Positions 1 to 8,418 of a stretch of 64,000 nucleotides of DNA are shown here, piece after piece. A model generated the notes under the pieces. It saw nothing but the letters and a program-made list of their open reading frames with translations, ran no database searches and had not been told where the DNA came from. The DNA is from Bacteroidales bacterium (GTDB lineage Bacteria > Bacteroidota > Bacteroidia > Bacteroidales > ML635J-15). Each line of letters starts with the position of its first letter. The stretch's first letter is position 1. The position numbers and the translations under genes were made by a program. The stretch is from the NCBI GenBank assembly GCA_017620015.1, contig JAFZRE010000015.1:124001-188000 (forward strand). Reading direction: 5' to 3'.

Positions 1-48
1 GCCTGCGCCTGTAACTATTGCGATTTTACCATTCAACATATTATTCAT
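1..48 (-). CDS. SDR family oxidoreductase, N-terminal fragment (runs off the window)
   Basis: Only the first 16 codons are present. They read MNNMLNGKIAIVTGAG, which is the beta-1 strand and the start of the TGxxxGxG nucleotide-binding loop of a short-chain dehydrogenase/reductase. The gene follows the neighbouring SDR after 4 bp in the same direction, so it is the next gene of the polysaccharide operon. A second ATG lies at codon 4, and either start is possible. The substrate cannot be inferred. Confidence 0.6.
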   Translation of the reverse strand, partial: MNNMLNGKIAIVTGAG

Positions 49-52
49 AACT

Positions 53-796
53 CTATATTGTTACTCCACCATCAATTACCAACGAATGCCCAGTAACCCA
101 AGCAGACGCATCAGAAAGAAGATATATGATTCCGTATGCAATATCTTGAGGTTCTCCATAGCGTTTCAATGGATATTTTTCCATATCAAGTTTATACTGT
201 TCATCTGATATCGCACCTCCTTGAATAAGTTTAGTATTAACCATTCCTGGATTTACTGTATTAACCCGAATCTTTTTAGGAGCCAATTCCCTTGCACAAA
301 ATTTCATAGTTGAATCAATAGCTGCTTTTGATGCTCCATATACGCCATTCCCCAATGAAAAAGAAACATTCCCTCCTATTGATGAAACAAAAACCACAGA
401 AGAACATTTCTGCAACTTCTTTTTCTTAACCAAAAGTCGCAACAATTCTACAGGTGCAAAGAAATTCACATTAAATATTTCATCATATTTTTCCCTTGTT
501 GAAAAAGGAAATGGAGATGTCATCCCCTTACCTGCACATAAAACAAGGCCATCAATATACTCTATATGCTCAACCAAGTTTTCTAATTCTTCTTGATTGG
601 TCAATTCAGCAAGAACCATCTTATTACTCACTCCATTCAACATTGATAGAGTTTCTTTCAGTCGTTCTTCATTGCGAGCTGTAATAATTACATTAGCACC
701 CATTTTCGAACACTGAATTGCAGTCTCTTGTCCAATCCCCGACGAAGCACCAGTAATCAATATGTTTTTCCCTTCTAGAGAAAATGGATTGTACAT
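53..796 (-). CDS. SDR family NAD(P)-dependent oxidoreductase (FabG-like)
   Basis: A 247-residue classical short-chain dehydrogenase/reductase. The cofactor loop TGASSGIG is at residues 15-22 and a CAG variant of the NNAG motif is near residue 88. Catalytic Ser139, Tyr153 and Lys157 (YxxxK) are all present, so it should be an active cytosolic reductase. The length is normal for the family. It starts 3 bp after the acyl carrier protein gene and is followed after 4 bp by another SDR. The ACP neighbour suggests that it may reduce a carrier-bound 3-oxoacyl group used to decorate a sugar, rather than serving bulk fatty acid synthesis. That role is inferred from context only. Confidence 0.85.
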   Translation of the reverse strand: MYNPFSLEGKNILITGASSGIGQETAIQCSKMGANVIITARNEERLKETLSMLNGVSNKMVLAELTNQEELENLVEHIEYIDGLVLCAGKGMTSPFPFSTREKYDEIFNVNFFAPVELLRLLVKKKKLQKCSSVVFVSSIGGNVSFSLGNGVYGASKAAIDSTMKFCARELAPKKIRVNTVNPGMVNTKLIQGGAISDEQYKLDMEKYPLKRYGEPQDIAYGIIYLLSDASAWVTGHSLVIDGGVTI

Positions 797-799
797 AGA

Positions 800-1030
800 T
801 TACATTTTGGTTTTAACAATATTGAATAGATCAACAATTGTTGTCGCAGCCTTAATGTCATCGCCCTTTAGTATAACGTCATATTCTTCATCAACCATTG
901 CAATAATCGACAACGCTATTAACGATGACCACTCTTCCAAATCCCTAAATCTAGTTTCTGCAGAAAATACGCTAATATCTGTATCATCAAACTGTTCAGC
1001 AAAATGTTCTATAAAATCCTTTATTTCCAT
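800..1030 (-). CDS. acyl carrier protein-like
   Basis: A 76-residue acidic protein with the size and helical pattern of an acyl carrier protein. The phosphopantetheine attachment site is the WSSL motif, with Ser36 in the position of the usual DSL serine, followed by the helix ALSIIAMVDEEYDV typical of ACPs in surface polysaccharide loci. It lies between a GNAT gene (4 bp upstream) and an SDR (3 bp downstream). The three genes may form a small module that builds and transfers an acyl group. The start is an ATG with no competing upstream start. Confidence 0.8.
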   Translation of the reverse strand: MEIKDFIEHFAEQFDDTDISVFSAETRFRDLEEWSSLIALSIIAMVDEEYDVILKGDDIKAATTIVDLFNIVKTKM

Positions 1031-1034
1031 ATTA

Positions 1035-1511
1035 TTATAATTTATATTCGTACTCCATTTCCACTTCTACAATATCTGTACCTGGATATTTATTCTCAGA
1101 TATTACACGAGCCCCTCTTTTTAAATTATACTTGTACAATGCCTTATTTGATTTTCGTATCGCAAACCTAATTCCTCTAGCTCCGTTATCAATCAAATAT
1201 TTGTTTTGAACTTCGCCCAATTTCATACCTATCATATCCTCTCCTTGATATTCTTTCCGAACACATGTATATGTTGAAAAAGAAAATTCTGGATAACTAT
1301 TAAAATAAACAGAGCGAACACCTATTAGCAAACCATTATCTCTTGCAAAAAAATTTGTTGCCTTCCCCGCCAGCTTCTTAGCATAATCCAAAAGATTAAC
1401 TCTTGTGCTTAAATTAGGAATAATTAGATTATCTGTTTCAACTAAGAAATCATATAATTCATTATAATCTGCCTCTCCTGGCTTCAATATTGAATATTCA
1501 ATTTCTCGCAT
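1035..1511 (-). CDS. GNAT-like acyltransferase
   Basis: About 158 residues resembling the GNAT fold: a central strand (FSTYTCVRKEYQG) followed by GMKLGEV, which fits the acyl-CoA loop and helix, then a late NKALYKYNLKRGA segment typical of GNAT C-termini. The reading frame is open upstream with a TTG at 1526, but ATG 1511 is preferred because a promoter box lies at 1524-1531. With ACP and SDR genes directly downstream, the enzyme may acylate an amino sugar made by the neighbouring genes. Substrate and acyl donor are unknown. The roughly 300 bp upstream (1512-1811) hold the promoter and no gene that I can see. Confidence 0.6.
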   Translation of the reverse strand: MREIEYSILKPGEADYNELYDFLVETDNLIIPNLSTRVNLLDYAKKLAGKATNFFARDNGLLIGVRSVYFNSYPEFSFSTYTCVRKEYQGEDMIGMKLGEVQNKYLIDNGARGIRFAIRKSNKALYKYNLKRGARVISENKYPGTDIVEVEMEYEYKL

Positions 1512-1523
1512 AATATTTTTTTG

Positions 1524-1554
1524 CAAAAATATTATTTTTTTTTGAAAATACCAA
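1524..1554 (-). promoter_or_regulatory. Bacteroidota-type promoter for the GNAT-ACP-SDR genes
   Basis: On the minus strand TTGG (1554-1551) is followed after 19 bp by TATTTTTG (1531-1524). This matches the -33/-7 consensus TTG-N19-21-TAnnTTTG. The predicted transcript starts only a few bases before ATG 1511. Confidence 0.6.
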
Positions 1555-1811
1555 CAACACCAGAATAGGTAGTTATAGAATATATAAATTCGTGGTAAGC
1601 CTTATCAAATACTGACTTACCCAAGTTTATAAACCTAAATTTTCCAATGTACCCATCAGTAATCCAGACTTACAAATAAATACACATCAATCAAATACAA
1701 TCACAAATCCCTCATAAAATGTCTTTTAATTATCGATTTATGTTTAGGTTAATCAACCCAGTATATATTTTAATGTATGACGTGCCAATCATATAGTTAA
1801 TTACCAATACA

Positions 1812-3008
1812 CTACATCGCAATCACTTTTAACCAACTATGCTGATTAGCAATATATCGTTCCATAATGTCTCTAGAAGAAAACTTCAGCACTAATGTCC
1901 CGATGGCATCCCTCGCTGATTGAAATTCCTTTATAGCATCTCCAGTCTTAAACCAAAAATCTTTCTCCTTTATGAACGGTTCAACTTCTGGTGCAATTTC
2001 GATGCGTTCAAGAATACCAGTCTTGTTCGAATGAACAATAATCTCCGACCAGAATCCATCAAAAGGTTTTTGCTCAATACCATATATAGTGTCTCCGACC
2101 GCTGCACGAACCGCAGCTGTTATCATATCTACTCCTGATGCAAAACGCAGCATTTCAGCCAAACGGTTACCTCCACCACGCGGTGTAACCTCCATAATAT
2201 ATGGCTTGCCATCAGTTCCTACTCGGGATTCTATATTGTATATTGTTGTCTTCATTTTCAATAAGGAAATAAGACGCTGAAGTTCGGATGACAAATCTTC
2301 TTCAGCATATTTACTCATAGAAGATGGCCAAGAGTAAGCAGCAGGAGTGTACATCCCATGAACACTCTCATCGAAACGCTGAGCTGAGAATGATATGAAT
2401 TTGAATTGTCCATCAACAGAGAAACAATCACTATCAGAAGAACAGCCTTGCTTCTCAATAAATTCTTCCACAATAAACTCACCACTAATGGAATATTGCA
2501 ACGCGAAATCCACTGCTTCTTTCAATTTTTCGGGACTTTCCAATTTGGTCACGCCCTTACTACCTGCGGAATCCACTGGCTTTACTATCACTGGCCAATT
2601 GAAATAACCAGTATCTTTGAGTGCATCCTCGCATTTTTTATAACCTCTTGCCTTAGGTACATTAAAACCATGTTCTGTAAGGAACTGACGGAAACGAGCT
2701 TTGTTCTGCAAAATTTCCACAGACGCCAAAGGTCCAATCTGAGGCAATCCCAAATAATGCTGAACATATGCTGTAGTAACAACACCAGAATCAGTAAAGG
2801 TAACTATTCCATCAATGGAATTATTCTTTGCCCATTCCAAAATACCATCTTTGTCTGTGGTACTGAAATTGATATATTCATCCGATACTTTGTGTGCGAC
2901 ATTATCTGGCAAATAATCACAAGTAATAACATAATAGCCCTGTTCCTTTGCTGCTTTTACCACAGGAATAGTGAAATGATCTCCACCCAATATCAACAAT
3001 TTCTTCAT
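1812..3008 (-). CDS. ATP-grasp domain ligase
   Basis: A 398-residue ATP-grasp enzyme. The N-terminal Rossmann-like part begins MKKLLILGGDHFTIPVV. The ATP-binding lysine strand VIVKPVDSAGSKGV is near residue 145, and the metal/phosphate segment EVTPRGGGNRLAEM is near residue 275. The family joins a carboxylate to an amine through an acyl-phosphate. The gene follows an NDP-sugar aminotransferase after 21 bp, so ligation of an amino acid or other acid to the 4-amino group of the sugar is a reasonable guess, not a demonstrated function. An upstream in-frame GTG (3014) exists, but ATG 3008 gives the conserved N-terminus. Confidence 0.8.
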   Translation of the reverse strand: MKKLLILGGDHFTIPVVKAAKEQGYYVITCDYLPDNVAHKVSDEYINFSTTDKDGILEWAKNNSIDGIVTFTDSGVVTTAYVQHYLGLPQIGPLASVEILQNKARFRQFLTEHGFNVPKARGYKKCEDALKDTGYFNWPVIVKPVDSAGSKGVTKLESPEKLKEAVDFALQYSISGEFIVEEFIEKQGCSSDSDCFSVDGQFKFISFSAQRFDESVHGMYTPAAYSWPSSMSKYAEEDLSSELQRLISLLKMKTTIYNIESRVGTDGKPYIMEVTPRGGGNRLAEMLRFASGVDMITAAVRAAVGDTIYGIEQKPFDGFWSEIIVHSNKTGILERIEIAPEVEPFIKEKDFWFKTGDAIKEFQSARDAIGTLVLKFSSRDIMERYIANQHSWLKVIAM

Positions 3009-3029
3009 AATCACTTCACAATTCCGACC

Positions 3030-4115
3030 TTACCCGATAATCAGCTTTATAATCCTCTCCATATCCGCCTCACTCAGCGAATAGTACAACGGCAGACATA
3101 ATATCCTGCTTGCTATATCTTCTGACTTTGGCATACTTACATACGGCACAAGCTTTCTAAATGTATTTACTGACGGATAAAAATACCGTCGCGGATAAAT
3201 ACCTTCCGCATTGAGTGCAGAAACCGCCTTTAGCAAGTCTGCCTCAGTTGCAAAAATCAAAGGGAAATAACTATAGTTGCAGTCGTATGTTATCTTCTGG
3301 AACGAAAGGGACGCATTCCTTGAAAGTTCCGACTTATAAATCGCATACTTCTTTTTCCTGTCGTCAAGAGCGGCCTGCAAATACTTGAGATTTGCCAGAC
3401 CTAATGCTGCATGAACCTCGGTCATCTTGCCATTGAAGCCATCTTCAACAATATCGGCATGGTTCTCGAATCCAAAGAATCTAATTCTGCGCAATTTTTC
3501 ATCAATATCCTTGTCACGAGTTATTACACCGCCACCTTCCGCCGTATTCAGCATCTTTGTAGCATGAAAACTAGTTGCAGAAACATCGCCATAATTGAAT
3601 ATGCACTTGCCCTTATATTTTACCCCGACAGCATGAGCTGCATCATATATGACTTTCAGATTGTGTGCCTTGGCAATTTCATCAATTCTGTCTATTTCAC
3701 ATGCATTGCCAAAGACATGAACTGGCATTATTGCCACCGTATGGCAAGTTATTCTCTCTTCAATCTTGTCTGGATCAATATTTAAAGTTTCAGGGTCAAT
3801 GTCAACAAACACAGGAGTACAATGCTCCCACATTATAGAACTGATGGTCGCAATAAAAGTAAACGGTGTTGTAATTATCTCGCCCTTGAGTTCCAAAGCA
3901 CGAATAGCCATCTGCAAGGCAATTGTACCATTAGTACAGGCGACCAAGTTTGAACAGCCAAGAAATGCCTGAGTTTCCTTCTCGAACTGCTGTACCAATG
4001 GGCCATTGTGAGTCATTATTCCCGAATCCCAAATTCTCTGCATAATTTCCGTAACCTCTCCCAACGGAGCAAGTGTCGGCTGAGTAACATATATGTTCTT
4101 TCTCTCTACTGCCAT
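3030..4115 (-). CDS. DegT/DnrJ/EryC1/StrS-family NDP-sugar aminotransferase
   Basis: A 361-residue PLP-dependent sugar aminotransferase. The Schiff-base lysine is in SFHATKMLNTAEGG (about Lys187), and the aspartate that contacts the pyridine nitrogen is in IYDAAHAVG (about Asp158). It resembles the VioA/FdtB branch, which aminates nucleotide-linked 4-keto- or 3-keto-6-deoxyhexoses. The frame extends upstream to a TTG (4145), but the ATG at 4115 starts the typical N-terminus (MAVERKNIYVTQP). Together with the 2,3-dehydratase and Gfo/Idh reductase upstream it points to a 2-deoxy amino sugar, with amination most likely at C4. Confidence 0.88.
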   Translation of the reverse strand: MAVERKNIYVTQPTLAPLGEVTEIMQRIWDSGIMTHNGPLVQQFEKETQAFLGCSNLVACTNGTIALQMAIRALELKGEIITTPFTFIATISSIMWEHCTPVFVDIDPETLNIDPDKIEERITCHTVAIMPVHVFGNACEIDRIDEIAKAHNLKVIYDAAHAVGVKYKGKCIFNYGDVSATSFHATKMLNTAEGGGVITRDKDIDEKLRRIRFFGFENHADIVEDGFNGKMTEVHAALGLANLKYLQAALDDRKKKYAIYKSELSRNASLSFQKITYDCNYSYFPLIFATEADLLKAVSALNAEGIYPRRYFYPSVNTFRKLVPYVSMPKSEDIASRILCLPLYYSLSEADMERIIKLIIG

Positions 4116-4147
4116 AAAATCCTTTTTATCAATAAATCCTTGCAAAG

Positions 4148-5134
4148 TTAATCATTTTTAGAGCCATCCTTCATTTCATTCAGCATCTTTGCCTGCAATA
4201 AATTCTGGCTGTACTCTTCTTCAAAATCGCCACCGTCAACACATTCTGCAAAATATTTCACGACTTCTGCAAAATGATCGCACGAAGGAAGTTCAATTTC
4301 CTTTCTGCCATCATCAGTAGTTTCAATTATAATTTTTGGAGACAAACCTGCCGGTGCCGTATATGCCCTTGTGGATGTCAACTTGCCTTTGCTACCCCAA
4401 ATTTCAAATCCACACTGATAATAATTGTCGAAACCGTATGCCAGTTCTGCAACTACTCCATTCTCACTTTCAAAATATGCTCCACCATATATATCAACCT
4501 CGCAACCGCCAGGCGTAACCATAGTCGATGACTTATATTTGAAATTCTCATTGGGAAGTATAACTTTCATACTCTTGGCTGTATATGCACCAGCATCAAG
4601 CAAGGCGCCACCACCAAGATTTTTGCTATACCTTATATTGTCCGCATCCCTGAAAGGCGGGAAACCAAAAGAACTACGGAAGCAACGCACTTCGCCCAAC
4701 TTGCCAGATGCTATTACATCACGAACCCATTGAGTCTGCGAATGGAAACGGAACTGGAAATTTTCCATTACAAGCAAATGCTTTTCTCTGGCAATATCTA
4801 CCAATTCTTTTACATCGTCATAGGAACAAGCCAACGATTTTTCACTAAGCAAGTGTCTTCCAGAAAGGAGAACCTTTTTGCCCCACTCGTAATGAAGTCC
4901 TGTTGGCAACGGCATATAAACAACATCAATGTCATTATCAGCCACAAGTTCATCGTAACTTCCGTATGCCTTACAATTGTATTTTTCTGCAACAGACTGC
5001 GCTTTTTCAAGGCTCCGGCTTGCAATTGCATAAACCTTATACCTATCGCAAACGTCGAATGCTGGTATCAGCGACCTTGTTGCGATGTTTGCACATCCTA
5101 ATATGCCTACATTGTATATCTTCTTTTCTTCCAT
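4148..5134 (-). CDS. Gfo/Idh/MocA-family oxidoreductase, probable NDP-hexose 3-ketoreductase
   Basis: A 328-residue dehydrogenase. The N-terminal Rossmann motif is GILGCANIA (residues 9-17), and the family EKP motif appears as EKS (Glu98-Lys99). The C-terminal part matches the usual alpha/beta substrate domain (GGGALLDAGAY). Sugar 3-ketoreductases that act after a 2,3-dehydratase belong to this family, and the 2,3-dehydratase gene ends just 7 bp upstream. I infer that it reduces the C3 ketone of the NDP-2,6-dideoxy-3,4-diketo sugar. The stereochemistry cannot be told from sequence reading. Confidence 0.82.
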   Translation of the reverse strand: MEEKKIYNVGILGCANIATRSLIPAFDVCDRYKVYAIASRSLEKAQSVAEKYNCKAYGSYDELVADNDIDVVYMPLPTGLHYEWGKKVLLSGRHLLSEKSLACSYDDVKELVDIAREKHLLVMENFQFRFHSQTQWVRDVIASGKLGEVRCFRSSFGFPPFRDADNIRYSKNLGGGALLDAGAYTAKSMKVILPNENFKYKSSTMVTPGGCEVDIYGGAYFESENGVVAELAYGFDNYYQCGFEIWGSKGKLTSTRAYTAPAGLSPKIIIETTDDGRKEIELPSCDHFAEVVKYFAECVDGGDFEEEYSQNLLQAKMLNEMKDGSKND

Positions 5135-5141
5135 CCCTGTA

Positions 5142-6515
5142 CTACATATAATTCAATGTCGAAATCAAGCTTCGCGACTGTATATTCAAGTAATTGTTGA
5201 ACCTGAGGAATTTATATATCTGCCTCAATGTCATCCAAGTATATCTTTCAGGAAGATTCATGTCGAAGTTTTCATCAGCCTCAACAATAAGGTTTCTATT
5301 CTGTTCCCTATAGAATCTTCCGCCTTCCTCCGACTGCAAGGTATCGAATATTATCTGCTCAGGTCTTGCATTTAGCACATAATCGGCAAAAGGTGGCTTT
5401 GCATCACTGCCATATACATTTCCAGTAAGGCATTGTACCGTAGGCGCAAGTTCAAGAATATCAAAGTTTCCACACTCCATCTTTGCCTGCACTAGAAAAT
5501 GATACACACCGCTTATTTTCTTAATAATGTACGCGCACAATCCCTGTTGCATCGGTTGAATCAATGGCTGACACCACGATTTTACTTCTCGGTTTTCAAT
5601 CTTTACATTTACACCTATCACCTTGAAATACTTACCATCTGGACGAGAAATTTCGGTTTCTGTCTTTTGCCAGCCGTCCATTCCAAGTATAGGACATTTT
5701 TCAACAATGATGTCATATTTCGATTTCAGCGAAGTCAACCACGACAGATGTCCCTGCGTACTTATCAGACTATGATTTGTCTTTGAAGAAAGCATCATAT
5801 CCTTGCCGAAATTCGACATTCCTTCAAAACTGTCAAGCGGAGAAACGAAATCGCTAATCTTCAGTCCAGATAGCACTGTCCTAGTATCCATATTGACCAA
5901 ATTGTCGCATCGCATCAGACTTTTCAACTGGCCTAATGTCATCCACTTGTAATCTGGAAGCAACGGAACATCTTTGTCAACTTTTATTATTATGTTCCTA
6001 TTCCTTTTGCGCAGAAACCTAGCTCCCTGCTCCGACTGAAGCTGGTCAAGTATTATTTCGTGAGGTTTTGCATTTACAAAATATTCCAGATAGTTCGGAC
6101 TTTTGCCTTCGTGAACCCTGCAATAATTGCTTTTGGTGGCCTGCAAAGTTGGAGAGATTTGCACACAATTTACATTACCAGGTTCTATTTTCGCCTGCAT
6201 CAAAAAATACAAGACACCTTCTATCTCCTTTGTCAGAATACCAAGATACCCAACTTCGGGCTGAAAAATTATTGGTTGTTGCCAATGCAATTTCCGACCA
6301 TAATCGGCAGTCACATCTATTCCATTTATCGAAAAGAATTTTCCCGACTCATGATGAAGGCTTCCATCTTCCTTCGAATACCACTTATCCATCTCGGCAA
6401 AAGGAATCTGCCTTATGGAAACGCTAACTTCCTCATTGCGAAGTTTTATCCACTGTATTATTTCTTCTGTGGAATTAAAGTGATTATTTTCTGTCAAAAG
6501 GGATTTTAGTATCAT
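5142..6515 (-). CDS. NDP-hexose 2,3-dehydratase family protein
   Basis: A 457-residue protein built from two homologous halves (about 1-225 and 230-457). Each has a QPxI(I/Q)Q-type strand, a V(Y/L)xFLxQAKxExGN segment, a P T-(L/V)Q motif, and a closing block with RFxREQNRN or RFLRKRNRN. This double-unit layout is that of the EvaA/TylX3-type enzymes, which remove the C2 hydroxyl from NDP-4-keto-6-deoxyhexose. Such enzymes are best known from antibiotic sugar pathways. Here the gene sits directly behind wzt (2 bp) in a polysaccharide export operon, so the deoxysugar probably ends up on the surface glycan. Confidence 0.85.
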   Translation of the reverse strand: MILKSLLTENNHFNSTEEIIQWIKLRNEEVSVSIRQIPFAEMDKWYSKEDGSLHHESGKFFSINGIDVTADYGRKLHWQQPIIFQPEVGYLGILTKEIEGVLYFLMQAKIEPGNVNCVQISPTLQATKSNYCRVHEGKSPNYLEYFVNAKPHEIILDQLQSEQGARFLRKRNRNIIIKVDKDVPLLPDYKWMTLGQLKSLMRCDNLVNMDTRTVLSGLKISDFVSPLDSFEGMSNFGKDMMLSSKTNHSLISTQGHLSWLTSLKSKYDIIVEKCPILGMDGWQKTETEISRPDGKYFKVIGVNVKIENREVKSWCQPLIQPMQQGLCAYIIKKISGVYHFLVQAKMECGNFDILELAPTVQCLTGNVYGSDAKPPFADYVLNARPEQIIFDTLQSEEGGRFYREQNRNLIVEADENFDMNLPERYTWMTLRQIYKFLRFNNYLNIQSRSLISTLNYM

Positions 6516-6517
6516 TG

Positions 6518-7795
6518 TTAGCCTATTTTTTCTTCAGTATAATCAAATTTCGGTGTTACATCACCAGGCTCGCGTCCCATCCAAGAACCCAAAGAAGCCT
6601 GTCTATTTGCCAATGTAAAAGATACCACATCATTTTCTATAATAAATGCACGACTATCTTTTACTACATACATATCAACCATATAGTTTCCCCAGTTCAT
6701 AAAATTTGCTGGTATCTTACATATTTGAATGTATTCGCCCTCATGATGCATCCTTGGAATACATCGTCCCCCACCTGATGTAGAAAAGATTTTGTACCCC
6801 TGCTCATTCTTATAATGAAATGTGAGCCAAAAATTTTCGTATGACTGAGTCAATTTATATCTAACAAATACTTCTATATCTTGGTCAACCCTCATAACAT
6901 CACCACAATCACCATCCACCTTGCGAACACCAATTTCCAAAAGTTCAAAGCCTTCCTTTTTCACTTCTGGAATACTCCAAACCTTATGATTCTCAATATT
7001 TCCATCTCCTCTCAGGTAATGACTAACTATTGTATCAACATCGCCAGAATCAATAAGCATACCATTTTGTAGGATTACACCTCTCTTACAAAGGCTCTTT
7101 ACTGCCGCCATATTGTGACTAACAAATAGCACCGTTCTTCCACCACCTTTGCTTACATCCTGCATTTTGCCAATAGCTTTCTTCTGGAATTCGGCATCGC
7201 CTACTGCAAGCACCTCATCTACCACAAGGATTTCGGGGTCAAGGTGGGCTGCTATGGCAAAGCCAAGACGAACCGTCATACCGCTCGAGTAGCGTTTCAC
7301 GGGAGTATCAATATAGCGTTCGCAACCAGAGAAATCAACAATTTCATCGAGTTTACGGGTGATTTCGGGTTTTGTCATGCCCATAATGGCTCCGTTCATA
7401 TAGATGTTTTCACGGCCAGTCATTTCTGGGTGGAAACCTGTACCAACCTCAAGAAGGGAGGCAATGCGTCCTTTGTACTTTATGCTGCCTGTAGTGGGCT
7501 TGGTAACTCGCGAGAGAAGTTTCAGCAAGGTCGATTTGCCAGCACCATTCTTGCCGATGATACCAACAACATCCCCTTGTTCTATTTCCATGTTTATGTC
7601 CTTCAAAGCCCACACATATTCACTGTCGCCTTTCTGGGTACGGTCGTTCACAGAACCAATTTTCAGATATGGATCCTCCTTGCGCATAATTTTGGTCGTC
7701 CACCACCTATTCAGGTCGTGGCTGAGGGTACCCGTCGAGATTACCCCCAGGCGGTATTGTTTCGAAACGTTTTCTATTTTTATTGCTGTTGACAT
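6518..7795 (-). CDS. wzt: ABC transporter ATP-binding protein for O-antigen export (Wzt)
   Basis: A 425-residue protein with an ABC ATPase domain (Walker A GKNGAGKST, signature YSSGMTVRL, Walker B ILVVDEVLAVGD, switch FVSHN) followed by a C-terminal beta-sandwich from about residue 270 to the end. The extension is typical of Wzt proteins that recognise the finished O-polysaccharide. It should pair with the Wzm permease encoded at 11313-12152, which is unusually far upstream. ATG 7795 is the likely start; the frame stays open only to a TTG at 7804. A 98-bp heptamer array starts 21 bp upstream of the ATG. Confidence 0.92.
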   Translation of the reverse strand: MSTAIKIENVSKQYRLGVISTGTLSHDLNRWWTTKIMRKEDPYLKIGSVNDRTQKGDSEYVWALKDINMEIEQGDVVGIIGKNGAGKSTLLKLLSRVTKPTTGSIKYKGRIASLLEVGTGFHPEMTGRENIYMNGAIMGMTKPEITRKLDEIVDFSGCERYIDTPVKRYSSGMTVRLGFAIAAHLDPEILVVDEVLAVGDAEFQKKAIGKMQDVSKGGGRTVLFVSHNMAAVKSLCKRGVILQNGMLIDSGDVDTIVSHYLRGDGNIENHKVWSIPEVKKEGFELLEIGVRKVDGDCGDVMRVDQDIEVFVRYKLTQSYENFWLTFHYKNEQGYKIFSTSGGGRCIPRMHHEGEYIQICKIPANFMNWGNYMVDMYVVKDSRAFIIENDVVSFTLANRQASLGSWMGREPGDVTPKFDYTEEKIG

Positions 7796-7816
7796 AGACG
7801 GCAAAATTAATTAATA

Positions 7817-7914
7817 ATGGATAATTGACAATGGACAATGGACAATGGATAATGGATAATGGATAATGGATAGTGGATAATGGACAATGGATAATGGACA
7901 ATGGACAATGGACA
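7817..7914. repeat. heptamer tandem array (ATGGAYA)x14
   Basis: Fourteen head-to-tail 7-bp units, most reading ATGGATA or ATGGACA, with one ATTGACA and one GTGGATA. The array ends 21 bp before the wzt start codon, inside its leader. Short related runs occur at 8052-8079 (TTAACTN type), 8104-8127 and 11284-11315. The array is open in several frames, which produces meaningless repeat peptides. Confidence 0.95.
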
Positions 7915-7951
7915 ATTTATGGCGATGTGGCGTGGCGCATCGTGCCATTAT

Positions 7952-8040
7952 AAATTTACCAATATTTTTTATTCCACAATTCATTTCATTCTTTCGTCTT
8001 GTTCGACCGCCGTTTTTATTAGTCGTTGCTCGCAACGACT
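7952..8040. repeat. left copy of a direct repeat flanking the STAS/HATPase pair
   Basis: The first 42 bp (7952-7993) are identical to 9373-9414. The similarity then weakens, and both copies end in the palindrome AGTCGTTGCTCGCAACGACT. The two copies are 1421 bp apart and bracket exactly the two-gene STAS/HATPase module. Confidence 0.9.
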
Positions 8041-8044
8041 TTAC
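8021..8044. repeat. GTCGTTGC-type palindromic repeat, copy 1
   Basis: A perfect 20-bp palindrome (8021-8040) with core GTTGC-TC-GCAAC, followed by TTAC. Related copies are at 9445-9468, 9486-9509 and 11237-11260. Confidence 0.9.
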
Positions 8045-8111
8045 AACGACTGTTAACTTTTAACTATCAACTCTTAACTATTTTTGGCTTTGCCAAACTG
8101 AAGATTGATAA

Positions 8112-8411
8112 TTAACAATTAACCATTGAGGCCGAATATTTCTCTATATATTCCTTCAGTCGTAATGCTTGCTGCTTTGTAATCATCGCAAATGCCACAT
8201 TGTTTCTTAGTGTATCTATTCCTTTTTCATCAATCAAACGACCTATGGATACATTTAAAAATACAGACGGCATTGAATTTACACCTGTCATATCCACTGT
8301 CACCTTATCAGAAGAAGACAATGCAGAAATCAATTCCTTATAAAACACGCTGCCTGCATCTGATAAAAGATCTCTAGACTTCATTATATCTAACAACTGT
8401 ATCTTTCTCAT
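8112..8411 (-). CDS. STAS-like domain protein (DUF4325-type)
   Basis: A 99-residue protein with the outline of a STAS-like/DUF4325 domain: a strand VTVDMTGVNSMPSVFLNVSIG in the place of the STAS phosphorylation loop, then NNVAFAMITKQQALRLKEYIE. It lies 7 bp downstream of a HATPase_c protein. STAS-like proteins of this group are commonly encoded beside such kinases, as in anti-sigma/anti-anti-sigma partner switching. I infer a two-part regulatory switch. No sigma factor gene is near, so the output is unknown. Confidence 0.7.
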   Translation of the reverse strand: MRKIQLLDIMKSRDLLSDAGSVFYKELISALSSSDKVTVDMTGVNSMPSVFLNVSIGRLIDEKGIDTLRNNVAFAMITKQQALRLKEYIEKYSASMVNC

Positions 8412-8418
8412 ATCTTTT

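Noticed and set aside
7707..8035. Minus-strand open frames with repeated IHCPLS-type peptides
   Set aside because: They are products of the heptamer array, which stays open because 21 bp equals seven codons. No start context or family.
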